NCBI GenBank assembly: GCA_034658655.1
Contig: JAYEFQ010000135.1
Span: 1 to 64,000 of the forward strand
Reading direction: 5' to 3'
Source: JAQIBY01 sp034658655
GTDB lineage: Bacteria > Bacteroidota > Bacteroidia > Bacteroidales > ML635J-15
DNA length: 64,000 bases
Made by a program: the position numbers and the translations under genes. This document shows, piece by piece, positions 8,754 to 15,876 of the stretch. The notes beneath the pieces are model-generated. The model did not search any database and was not told the DNA's origin. It worked only from the letters and a program-made list of their open reading frames with translations. How positions within the stretch are numbered: position 1 is the stretch's first letter; each line of letters begins with the position of its first letter.

Positions 8754-9791
8754 ATGGAAAAAATAGATTTACGAAAGGCAGGTATCAAGGAAAAAGAAGC
8801 CATAAGAGTACGTGCCATAATGATGTATAAAAAAAAGATAAAGCAAAATGAAATAGCCTTATTACTTGGTGTACATAAAAATTCCATTTATCAATGGATT
8901 AAATTGTATAAGGAACAAGGCAAGAGAGGGTTGAAAGAAGTTAAGCGAGGGAGGAAAAAAGGATATGGGAAGCTTCTAAATGCCCAGCAAGAGAAAGAAA
9001 TACAAAGAATGATAGTAGATAAGATGCCTGATCAGATAAAGCTACCTTATGCTTTGTGGACAAGGAAAGCAATAAAAGATTTGATAAAAAGAACCTACAA
9101 AATAAATATTGCAATACGAACAGTTGGGGACTATTTAAACAGTTGGGGATTTACTCCCCAAAAGCCAAAGAAAAAAGCTTATGAGCAAAACGATAAGTCT
9201 GTAAATAAGTGGCTACAAGAAACATATCCCAATATTGTAAAGAGAGCTAAGAAGGAAAATGCAGAAATACATTGGGGCGACGAAACGGGTATAAAAAACA
9301 CAAGTCAATACGGTCGTGCTTATGCCCCAAAAGGGGAAACCCCTGTAAAAGAGACAATGGCAAAACGAATATCAATGAACATGGTTTCAACGGTAACAAA
9401 CCAAGGAAAGGTAAGGTTTATGACTTACGAAGGAACAATGAACGCACAACGGTTTATTGTTTTTTTGAAACGATTAATAAAAGGATCCATAAAGAAGGTG
9501 TTTTTAATATTAGATAACCTGAAAGTACATCACAGTCAGATTGTTGAAACTTGGGTCGAAAAAAATAAAGACAAAATAGAATTGTTTTATCTCCCTTCAT
9601 ATTCTCCTGAATTAAACCCAGACGAGTACCTGAACAATGATTTAAAAAGCGGAATAGGCTTGAAAGCAATCCCTAAAAATCAAAAACAAATGAAATCAAA
9701 TGTAAAATCTCATATGATGCTCTTGCAAAAGAACCCCCAAAGAGTTGCTAACTATTTTTGTCACAAATCAATAAGATATGCGGCCGCTTAA
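8754..9791 (+). CDS. IS630-family transposase
   Basis: A 345-residue DDE transposase. The N-terminal third has helix-turn-helix features (QNEIALLLGVHKNSIYQWI, then RKAIKDLIKRTYKINIAIRT) for binding the inverted repeats. The catalytic domain shows the first Asp in IHWGDETGI, the second in FLILDNLKVHH, and the final acidic residue in the SPELNPDEYLNNDLK block (NPxE in relatives). The start at 8754 is preferred over a non-ATG start 15 nt upstream because the -7 box overlaps that region. It is a single frame, without the programmed frameshift seen in some IS630 members. Confidence 0.9.
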   Translation: MEKIDLRKAGIKEKEAIRVRAIMMYKKKIKQNEIALLLGVHKNSIYQWIKLYKEQGKRGLKEVKRGRKKGYGKLLNAQQEKEIQRMIVDKMPDQIKLPYALWTRKAIKDLIKRTYKINIAIRTVGDYLNSWGFTPQKPKKKAYEQNDKSVNKWLQETYPNIVKRAKKENAEIHWGDETGIKNTSQYGRAYAPKGETPVKETMAKRISMNMVSTVTNQGKVRFMTYEGTMNAQRFIVFLKRLIKGSIKKVFLILDNLKVHHSQIVETWVEKNKDKIELFYLPSYSPELNPDEYLNNDLKSGIGLKAIPKNQKQMKSNVKSHMMLLQKNPQRVANYFCHKSIRYAAA

Positions 9792-9851
9792 AAGCATATT
9801 ATTTAATCGCCAGATTAATAAAATATTTTAAATGATATTTGCAGCTAGCGT

Positions 9852-10733
9852 TTATTTGTAAATCTTTTTCTGCGCTGCATCCAGAGTATTGTTTAATAAA
9901 GCAACAATAGTCATTGGGCCAACGCCGCCCGGAACCGGTGTAATGTAACTACATTTTGGAGCTACTTCATCATAAGCAACATCACCAAGTAATTTCCAAC
10001 CGGATTTTGTTTTATCACTTTTAACGCGTGTAATTCCGACATCAATTACAACTGCACCTTCTTTAATCATGTCTGCTTTCAGAAACCCTGCAATTCCGAG
10101 TGCTACAATTACAATATCTGCTTGTCGCGTAAATGCTTCAAGGTTTTTTGTTCGTGAATTACACATGGTAACCGTTGCATTGCCAGGATTCGTTTTTTGT
10201 CCGAGCAATAAGCTTATCGGGCGACCTACGATATTTGATCTGCCGAGGACGACCACATGTTTTCCTGAGGTTTCAATTTCGTACCGTTTTAGCATTTCCA
10301 TAATGCCGAATGGTGTTGCTGAAATATACGCCGGCATTCCAAGTGACATGCGCCCCACATTTACAGGATGAAAACCGTCAACATCTTTTTCGGGTGCAAT
10401 GGCTTCTATTATTTTTTGTTCGTCAAAATGCTTTGGTAGTGGCAATTGAACAATGAATCCGTCAATGTCAGGATTGTCATTCAAAGCATGAATTTCTTTA
10501 ATTAAATCTGCTTCAGAAATATCATCTTCAAAACGGAGTAATGTGGATTTAAAACCAATTTGTGCACAGGCTTTTTCTTTATGTCCGACATAGGTTTCAG
10601 ATGCGCCGTCGTGTCCGACTAAAATCGCGGCTAGATGTGGAATCTTTTCACCATTTGCTTTAATTACATCAACTTTTGTTTTAATCTCAGCTTTTAGTTC
10701 TTGCGATAGTTTTTTTCCGTCAATAATTTCCAT
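9852..10733 (-). CDS. folD: Methylenetetrahydrofolate dehydrogenase / methenyl-THF cyclohydrolase
   Basis: A 293-residue cytosolic bifunctional enzyme that interconverts 5,10-methylene-THF, methenyl-THF and 10-formyl-THF with NADP+. The catalytic block YVGHKEKACAQIGF carries the active-site lysine near residue 56; DGFIVQLPLPKH and PEKDVDGFHPVN follow near residues 95-125. The dinucleotide-binding loop VVLGRSNIVGRP is near residue 162 and the C-terminal signature ITPVPGGVGPMT near residue 270. Length is normal for the family. It is downstream of ffh on the same strand with an 80-nt gap, so read-through is possible. One-carbon exchange would link to the formimino group released in histidine degradation (hutU nearby), which is inference. 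Confidence 0.96.
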   Translation of the reverse strand: MEIIDGKKLSQELKAEIKTKVDVIKANGEKIPHLAAILVGHDGASETYVGHKEKACAQIGFKSTLLRFEDDISEADLIKEIHALNDNPDIDGFIVQLPLPKHFDEQKIIEAIAPEKDVDGFHPVNVGRMSLGMPAYISATPFGIMEMLKRYEIETSGKHVVVLGRSNIVGRPISLLLGQKTNPGNATVTMCNSRTKNLEAFTRQADIVIVALGIAGFLKADMIKEGAVVIDVGITRVKSDKTKSGWKLLGDVAYDEVAPKCSYITPVPGGVGPMTIVALLNNTLDAAQKKIYK

Positions 10734-10813
10734 AAGATTCTATATTTGTGATGTCAAACTAACATCCTGTTATTGAAAATGTTTGTTTCTGTTTTAAAAT
10801 TTTGCAATGCGAT

Positions 10814-12142
10814 TTATCCTTTGAACATATTTCCCATGGCACGGCGTTTATTTTTGCCACCTGTCATTTTGCTCATCATTTTTCGGGTTTCACCAAATTG
10901 TTTGAGCAAGCGATTTACATCCTGAACAGTGCTTCCGCTTCCGGTTGCTATTCGAGAGCGACGGCTGCCGTTAATTAGTTGTGGATTTGCGCGCTCTTCA
11001 GGTGTCATGGAGCGGATAATGGCTTCTATTCCTTTAAATGCATCATCGTCAATGTCAATGTTTTTAAGTGCCTTTCCCATGCCGGGAATCATGCCCATTA
11101 AGTCCTTGACATTTCCCATTTTTTTAATTTGCTGTATTTGACTGATGAAATCGTTGAAATCAAATTGATTGCTGGCAATTTTCTTTTGCAAGCGTTTAGA
11201 TTCTTCTTCATCAAATTGTTCCTGCGCTTTTTCAACAAGGGAAACAATGTCACCCATGCCAAGAATTCGATCAGCCATACGTTTGGGATGGAAAACATCG
11301 AGTGCATCCATTTTTTCTCCTTGGCTCATGAATTTTATTGGCTTGTCAACAACCGAGCGAATACTTAATGCAGCTCCACCTTTTGTGTCACCGTCAAGTT
11401 TTGTCAAAACAACACCGTCAAAATCCAGTCTATCATTAAATTCTTTTGCTGTATTCACTGCATCCTGACCTGTCATTGAATCGACAACAAATAGCGTTTC
11501 TGAAGGATTGACTGCCGATTTTATGGCCGCAATTTCATTCATCATATCCTCATCAATGGCGAGGCGACCAGCTGTATCAATGATGACAACATTCAGTCCT
11601 TCTTCCTTTGCATGACGGATTGCTCGTTTTGCAATTTTAACGGGGTCTTTATTGTCATCTTCCGTGTAAACGGGAACTTCAACTTGTTCTCCCAACACTT
11701 TCAATTGCTCAATTGCAGCAGGGCGATAAACGTCACCGGCAACCAATAAAGGCTGCATTCCGCGTTTGCTTTTTAGCAATCTGGCAAGTTTTCCTGAAAA
11801 GGTGGTTTTACCGGAACCTTGTAGTCCGGCAATTAATATCACGGCAGGCTTTCCGCTGAGTGTAATATCAGATGTATCGCTACCCATGAGTGCAGTAAGC
11901 TCATCGTGGACAATTTTTGTCATCATTTGTCCTGGCTTAACGCTTTTCAAAACATCCTGCCCAAGTGCTTCTTCTTTAACTTTATCGGTGAAACTTTTTG
12001 CAATTTTATAGTTCACATCCGCATTGAGTAAAGCACGGCGAATATCTTTCAAGGTTTCGGCAATATTTACTTCGCTTATCCGACCTTCTCCTTTTAGGAG
12101 TTTAAAGGATTTTTCTAGTCTGTCGCTCAGATTTTCAAACAT
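10814..12142 (-). CDS. ffh: Signal recognition particle GTPase
   Basis: A 442-residue SRP54 homologue that binds 4.5S RNA and signal sequences and, with FtsY, delivers nascent membrane proteins to the translocon. An N-terminal helical bundle (FENLSDRLEKSFKLLKG) is followed by the G domain: G1 GLQGSGKTTFSGKLA near residue 105, DTAGR near residue 188, TKLDGD near 245, then the conserved GQGEK-type loop (SQGEKMDALDVFHP). The C-terminal M domain is methionine-rich (MGMIPGMGKALK; MMSKMTGGKNKRRAMGNMF). I chose the ATG at 12142, which matches the usual MFENLS start, over one eight codons upstream. A -7 box at 12164-12171 gives a short leader. Confidence 0.96.
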   Translation of the reverse strand: MFENLSDRLEKSFKLLKGEGRISEVNIAETLKDIRRALLNADVNYKIAKSFTDKVKEEALGQDVLKSVKPGQMMTKIVHDELTALMGSDTSDITLSGKPAVILIAGLQGSGKTTFSGKLARLLKSKRGMQPLLVAGDVYRPAAIEQLKVLGEQVEVPVYTEDDNKDPVKIAKRAIRHAKEEGLNVVIIDTAGRLAIDEDMMNEIAAIKSAVNPSETLFVVDSMTGQDAVNTAKEFNDRLDFDGVVLTKLDGDTKGGAALSIRSVVDKPIKFMSQGEKMDALDVFHPKRMADRILGMGDIVSLVEKAQEQFDEEESKRLQKKIASNQFDFNDFISQIQQIKKMGNVKDLMGMIPGMGKALKNIDIDDDAFKGIEAIIRSMTPEERANPQLINGSRRSRIATGSGSTVQDVNRLLKQFGETRKMMSKMTGGKNKRRAMGNMFKG

Positions 12143-12163
12143 AGTTTCTTCTTGTTTAGTTTG

Positions 12164-12171
12164 CAAAAATA
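12164..12171 (-). promoter_or_regulatory. -7 box for ffh
   Basis: On the minus strand this reads TATTTTTG, an exact TAnnTTTG match, 21 nt before the chosen ATG. It would overlap the alternative upstream ATG, which argues against that start. Confidence 0.5.
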
Positions 12172-12220
12172 ATCATTTCTGAACAGTATGCCAAGTGCTT
12201 TTATGCATGAGTTTAGTCTA

Positions 12221-12284
12221 AAAGTTTGTGAAGTTGAAAGTTTGTAAAGTTTGTGAAGTTTGTAAAGTTGAAAGTTTGAAAGTT
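12221..12284. repeat. Short degenerate tandem repeat
   Basis: About 64 bp built from alternating GTTTGTRAA and GTTGAAA units (AAGTTTGTGAAGTTGAAAG and variants). It sits between the divergent ffh and rocD genes. Slippage-prone; no palindrome or operator symmetry seen. Confidence 0.75.
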
Positions 12285-12437
12285 AAATCACTTGTAGTTA
12301 GTGAGTTGTAATTTTGCGAGCTTTATACTTTTTATATTCGTTTCACAGATAGATTTTTTTGTTTTGGCTTGTTAAATTAGAAATAATTTTGGATTTTTGT
12401 TTCGATATTTTGAGTTTCAATTAAATAGCATTGTGTT

Positions 12438-13658
12438 ATGACAAAAATGACATCACAAGATTACATTACACGGGAAGATAAGTATGGTGCGCATAACTAT
12501 CATCCGTTATCAGTTGTCCTTGAAAAAGGTGAAGGTCCATTTGTTTGGGACGTTGAAGGAAAACGTTATTTTGATTTTCTTTCTGCTTATTCTGCATTGA
12601 ACCAAGGTCATTGCCATCCGAAAATTGTGAAAGCAATGACTGATCAGGCGCAAACGCTTACATTAACATCTAGAGCATTTTATAATAATGTTTTAGGTGA
12701 GTTTGAAGAGTATGTTACAAAATACTTTGGTTATGACAAAGTATTGCCGATGAATACTGGTGCTGAAGCAGATGAGACAGCAATAAAACTTGTCCGTAAA
12801 TGGGGGTATGAGAAAAAAGGAGTTGCAGAAAATCAAGCAAAAATTATTGTTTGTGAAGGAAACTTCCATGGACGTACGATTACTATCATTTCAATGAGTA
12901 CTGATCCAGATGCATATAAAGGCTATGGTCCTTATACTCCAGGATTTGAAGTTGTACCTTATAATGATCTTCCCGCTTTGGAAAAAGAACTTGAAGATCC
13001 AAATGTAGTTGGTTTCCTAGTTGAGCCAATTCAGGGTGAAGCCGGTGTTTATGTTCCTGAAGATGGATACCTTAAAAAAGCATACGATCTTTGTAAAAAG
13101 AAAAACGTACTTTTTATTGCAGATGAAGTACAAACAGGAATTGCTCGTACAGGAAAACTCTTGGCTTGTGACCATGAAAATGTAAGACCTGATGTTTTAA
13201 TTCTTGGTAAAGCGATTTCAGGTGGAGTATTACCTGTGTCTGCTGTGCTTGCTGATGATGATATCATGCTCGTTATTAAACCGGGTGAACATGGTTCTAC
13301 ATTTGGTGGAAACCCAGTTGCTGCAAAAGTAGCTCAGGCTGCTCTCGAAGTTGTTGAAGAAGAAAACCTCGCTGAAAAAGCCGAAAAACTCGGAAAAATT
13401 TTCCGTGATGAAATGAAGGCTATTGATTCTGATATGATTGGACTTGTGAGAGGAAAAGGACTACTTAATGCAGTCGTTGTAAATCCGAAAGACGGAAAAG
13501 AAGCTTGGGACGTTTGTGTTGAATTAGCGAATGAAGGACTTATAGCGAAACCTACGCATCAGCACATTATCCGCTTTGCGCCACCATTGATTATTACTGA
13601 AGAACAATTGCGTGAAGGAATTGAAATTATTAAAAAAGTATTCAAGAAATTTGAATAA
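12438..13658 (+). CDS. rocD: Ornithine--oxo-acid aminotransferase
   Basis: A 406-residue PLP-dependent class-III aminotransferase that moves the delta-amino group of ornithine to 2-oxoglutarate, giving glutamate-5-semialdehyde. Near residue 110 is NTGAEADETAIKLVRKWGY (cofactor phosphate region), then GNFHGRT, VEPIQGEAG, and the PLP-binding Asp in IADEVQTGIARTGK. The Schiff-base lysine is in ILGKAISGG near residue 255, and GSTFGGNPVA follows. Length and the YGAHNYHPL opening are typical of RocD. The ATG at 12438 is used; a second at 12447 is also possible. It stands alone, with its own terminator, and suggests arginine/ornithine or proline metabolism. Confidence 0.94.
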   Translation: MTKMTSQDYITREDKYGAHNYHPLSVVLEKGEGPFVWDVEGKRYFDFLSAYSALNQGHCHPKIVKAMTDQAQTLTLTSRAFYNNVLGEFEEYVTKYFGYDKVLPMNTGAEADETAIKLVRKWGYEKKGVAENQAKIIVCEGNFHGRTITIISMSTDPDAYKGYGPYTPGFEVVPYNDLPALEKELEDPNVVGFLVEPIQGEAGVYVPEDGYLKKAYDLCKKKNVLFIADEVQTGIARTGKLLACDHENVRPDVLILGKAISGGVLPVSAVLADDDIMLVIKPGEHGSTFGGNPVAAKVAQAALEVVEEENLAEKAEKLGKIFRDEMKAIDSDMIGLVRGKGLLNAVVVNPKDGKEAWDVCVELANEGLIAKPTHQHIIRFAPPLIITEEQLREGIEIIKKVFKKFE

Positions 13659-13683
13659 AATATTTTCCACACTATAATTTTAG

Positions 13684-13713
13684 AAAAAGCTGCTTCATAG
13701 GCGGCTTTTTTTT
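13684..13713 (+). terminator. Rho-independent terminator of rocD
   Basis: A 10-bp stem AAAAAGCTGC (13684-13693) against GCGGCTTTTT (13701-13710) with one G-U pair, a 7-nt loop and a run of eight T. Confidence 0.85.
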
Positions 13714-13757
13714 ATTCGCTAATCGTAGTTCGAGCTTTATCTTTACAATATCTTTTT

Positions 13758-13765
13758 TAATTTTG
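13758..13765 (+). promoter_or_regulatory. -7 box before the AlbA_2 gene
   Basis: TAATTTTG, an exact TAnnTTTG match, ends 4 nt before the ATG at 13770, so the transcript would be nearly leaderless. Confidence 0.5.
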
Positions 13766-13769
13766 CAGT

Positions 13770-14420
13770 ATGTCAAGGCATATAATAGATCTTATCGCAC
13801 AGGGTGAACATCAGAAACTCGACTTTAAGTTTCAGGTGAATGATGCAAAAAAAATCGCCAGATCACTTTCTGCTTTTGCAAATACTGATGGTGGACGATT
13901 GTTGATCGGAGTAAAAGACAATGGACGGATTGCAGGAATTCGTTCTGAAGAAGAGTATTATATGATTGATTCTGCTGCAGAAATGTTTTGTAAGCCACCA
14001 TTGAAGCTAAAAGCAAATCCACATAGTATCCAAGGAAAGCAATTACTTGAGGTGATAATACCCGTTAGTGAAAATCGTCCTGTACTTGCTCCCGATTCAG
14101 ATGGTGTATGGCAAGCTTATGTGAGATTTCAAGATAATAATCTAATTGCAGATGATATTTTGTTGAATGTTTGGAAAATGCAGCATAAAAAACAAGGCGC
14201 TTTTATTCGTTATGCTGATGCAGAAAAGGATTTGTTAGATGTAATTGAAAAGGAACCGTTGCAAACCCATGCCGAATTAAGTCGGAGGACTAAAATAAAA
14301 CCAAGCGTTTTACGTAGAGTATTAATGAATTTTGTGGCGGCTGAAATTTTATTAATTCAGGTTGATATGAACGGAAGTCGATTTTATCTAAATGAAGATT
14401 TTGATCCGGATAGTTTTTAA
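13770..14420 (+). CDS. AlbA_2-domain putative transcriptional regulator
   Basis: A 216-residue protein. Residues about 8-130 form an AlbA_2 (Schlafen-like) domain, recognised by GEHQKLDFKFQV, the helix ARSLSAFANTDGG and the strand RLLIGVKDNGRIAGI. After a charged linker, residues about 150-205 look like a winged helix (LLDVIEKEPLQTHAELSRRT). This DNA-binding architecture is common in Bacteroidota, but targets are usually unknown. A NUDIX gene starts 24 nt downstream on the same strand, so they are probably co-transcribed. No transmembrane segment or signal peptide is present. Confidence 0.8.
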   Translation: MSRHIIDLIAQGEHQKLDFKFQVNDAKKIARSLSAFANTDGGRLLIGVKDNGRIAGIRSEEEYYMIDSAAEMFCKPPLKLKANPHSIQGKQLLEVIIPVSENRPVLAPDSDGVWQAYVRFQDNNLIADDILLNVWKMQHKKQGAFIRYADAEKDLLDVIEKEPLQTHAELSRRTKIKPSVLRRVLMNFVAAEILLIQVDMNGSRFYLNEDFDPDSF

Positions 14421-14443
14421 TACTATGTTGAAAGTTAAATAAT

Positions 14444-14869
14444 ATGAGTTATACCTATGAATACCCAAGGCCAATGGTCACTGTTGATGCACTCGTGTTT
14501 GCAGGAAACCTGTCTGATAAACACGTCTTGTTAATTCGTCGAGGGAATGAACCGTTTAAAGGAATGTGGGCTTTACCCGGTGGCTTTGTTGAAATGAATG
14601 AAACTCTGGATAATGCGGTTGCACGGGAGTTGACAGAAGAAACCGGAATAAAGCTCGAAGGATTTAAACAATTACATACGTTTGGGAATCCAGGACGTGA
14701 CCCAAGAGGTAGAAATATTACCATTGTATTTTATTTATCTATACCTGAAATTATTCCCGTTATCGGTGGCGATGATGCGGACGAAGCAAAATGGTATGCA
14801 TTGAATGATTTGCCTGAACTTGCTTTTGATCATGAAAAGGTGATTGAAATGGGATATGAGCACTTGTAA
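14444..14869 (+). CDS. NUDIX hydrolase
   Basis: A 141-residue cytosolic hydrolase. The full NUDIX box (G-x5-E-x7-RELxEETGI) runs from GGFVEMNETLDNAVARELTE into ETGI near residues 45-67, with the metal-binding glutamates intact. The N-terminal YPRPMVTVDALVF strand resembles bacterial ADP-ribose or nucleotide-sugar pyrophosphatase-like NUDIX proteins, but specificity cannot be read from the sequence. It probably shares a transcript with the AlbA_2 gene. The TAA stop at 14867-14869 overlaps the edge of a dispersed repeat (14868-14943). Confidence 0.9.
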   Translation: MSYTYEYPRPMVTVDALVFAGNLSDKHVLLIRRGNEPFKGMWALPGGFVEMNETLDNAVARELTEETGIKLEGFKQLHTFGNPGRDPRGRNITIVFYLSIPEIIPVIGGDDADEAKWYALNDLPELAFDHEKVIEMGYEHL

Positions 14870-14943
14870 TACCGATAGTGAATCCGCCATATGGCGGATT
14901 CTACATTGGCATTATACTGGAATTTTTGATTTTAAAGTGGTAT
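14868..14943 (+). repeat. Dispersed inverted-repeat element, short variant (copy D)
   Basis: Begins AATACCGATAGTGAAT and ends AAAGTGGTAT, like copy A at 6541. The internal hairpin is different (AATCCGCCATATGGCGGATT). Its left edge supplies two bases of the NUDIX stop codon. Confidence 0.7.
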
Positions 14944-15056
14944 GAAATCTTAATCGGTGTAATAATATCCTTTTTTTAATAAATCCTTAAAGTTGGTTCG
15001 TTCATATACTGCTAATGGACAGTGTTTTATGTGCAAATATCCTTGTCGTGTTGTAA

Positions 15057-15082
15057 AACACTGTTAATATATTAACAGTGTT
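15057..15082 (+). promoter_or_regulatory. Rex-like operator of the hydrogen-sensing operon
   Basis: A perfect 26-bp palindrome whose core, CTGTTAATATATTAACAG, fits the Rex redox-repressor pattern TTGTTAA-N4-TTAACAA apart from the outermost base on each side. It lies about 30 bp (centre to centre) upstream of a consensus -7 box, over the -33 region, where a bound repressor would block RNA polymerase. Rex senses NADH/NAD+. No rex gene is in the window, so assignment rests on the motif and on the matching sites at 19016-19050. Confidence 0.7.
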
Positions 15083-15095
15083 ACAAAAATAACAT

Positions 15096-15103
15096 TATAT
15101 TTG
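15096..15103 (+). promoter_or_regulatory. -7 box of the hydrogen-sensing operon
   Basis: TATATTTG matches TAnnTTTG exactly and lies 17 nt before the ATG at 15121, just downstream of the Rex-like palindrome. Confidence 0.65.
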
Positions 15104-15120
15104 TAGCGTTAAATAATACT

Positions 15121-15465
15121 ATGGTGACGGTATATCAAATAAATAGAGTCGTAAACGGCATAATTTTGAACGGGACATCACCTGATCAGGATTTTTCTTA
15201 TGCATTTGCCTCTGATTTGATGAGTGATGTATTGACAATCGATAAGGAAGGAATGATTCTTTTAACGGGGTTATCAACCTTGCAGACCATTCGTACGGCA
15301 GAAATGTCAAATGTTTATTGTGTCGTTGTCGCCAGAGGGAAGCGCGTTACAAATGAAATGTTGAAATTAGCGAAAGAACATGGTATCGCTGTGATTTCTT
15401 GTTCATCTTCCATGTTTGCGGCTTCGGGACGATTGTATGAAAATGGAATTAAACCTGTGTACTAA
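15121..15465 (+). CDS. DRTGG-domain protein, first gene of the hydrogen-sensing operon
   Basis: A 114-residue protein made of a single DRTGG-type alpha/beta domain: FASDLMSDVLTI near residue 30, the strand GMILLTGLSTLQTIRTAE, VYCVVVARGKRVTNEM, and GIAVISCSSSMFAASGRLYE. The domain is known from HprK and pyrophosphatase-associated regulatory regions and from clostridial hydrogenase loci, where it is thought to be a small ligand-binding or interaction module. It has no enzyme motif of its own. Its stop overlaps the next start by one base (TAATG), indicating translational coupling. A paralogue is at 17240. Confidence 0.82.
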   Translation: MVTVYQINRVVNGIILNGTSPDQDFSYAFASDLMSDVLTIDKEGMILLTGLSTLQTIRTAEMSNVYCVVVARGKRVTNEMLKLAKEHGIAVISCSSSMFAASGRLYENGIKPVY

Positions 15466-15875
15466 TGCAAATGCAATTTCATATCGAAGGTGGAGATTTT
15501 TCCGGAGTCGGAACCGCAAGTTCAGAGGTAAAAAAGTTGTTGAAACAACTTAATATCTCACTTATGATTATTCGGCGAATCGTGGTTGCTCTATATGAGG
15601 CCGAAGTAAATGTGGTTGCTCATGCGTATAGCGGGGTGATGAATGTGAATATAGAAAAGGATAAAATTCGAATTTGCATAGAAGATGAAGGTCCTGGAAT
15701 TGAGGACATAGAACAGGCAATGGAAGAAGGGTTTTCAACAGCTTCTGATAAAGTGCGAGAAATGGGTTTTGGTGCCGGAATGGGATTGCCGAATATTAAA
15801 CGTAATACAGATGAAATGAAGCTTTCTTCAGTCCCAGGGAAAGGAACAACAATTGAAATAATTGTGAATTTTTAA
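15465..15875 (+). CDS. Anti-sigma-factor-like GHKL ATPase
   Basis: A 136-residue stand-alone HATPase_c protein of the RsbW/SpoIIAB type. The N box is in IVVALYEAEVNVVAHAYSG (E-x3-N-x3-H, near residues 42-55), the G1 box in IEDEGPGIEDI, and the lid and G2 box in GFGAGMGLPNIKR; it ends with GTTIEIIVNF. There is no histidine phospho-acceptor domain, so it is more likely a switch kinase or anti-sigma-type binder than a classical sensor kinase. It is coupled to the genes on both sides. Confidence 0.85.
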   Translation: MQMQFHIEGGDFSGVGTASSEVKKLLKQLNISLMIIRRIVVALYEAEVNVVAHAYSGVMNVNIEKDKIRICIEDEGPGIEDIEQAMEEGFSTASDKVREMGFGAGMGLPNIKRNTDEMKLSSVPGKGTTIEIIVNF

Positions 15876-15876
15876 T

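Larger units (their letters stand above)
8699..9818 (+). mobile_element. IS630-type insertion sequence, about 1.12 kb
   Basis: It contains one transposase gene with the IS630/Tc1 DDE domain. Proposed ends are imperfect inverted repeats: TTAAGTGAGCGGATAAATAA on the left and, reverse complemented, TTAATCTGGCGATTAAATAA on the right (17 of 24 positions match). They are flanked by TA at 8697-8698 and 9819-9820, the family's usual target. The transposase frame is intact, so the copy may be active. Confidence 0.75.

Noticed and set aside
9272..9517. 81-codon plus-strand frame inside the IS630-type transposase
   Set aside because: Out-of-frame shadow of the intact transposase.
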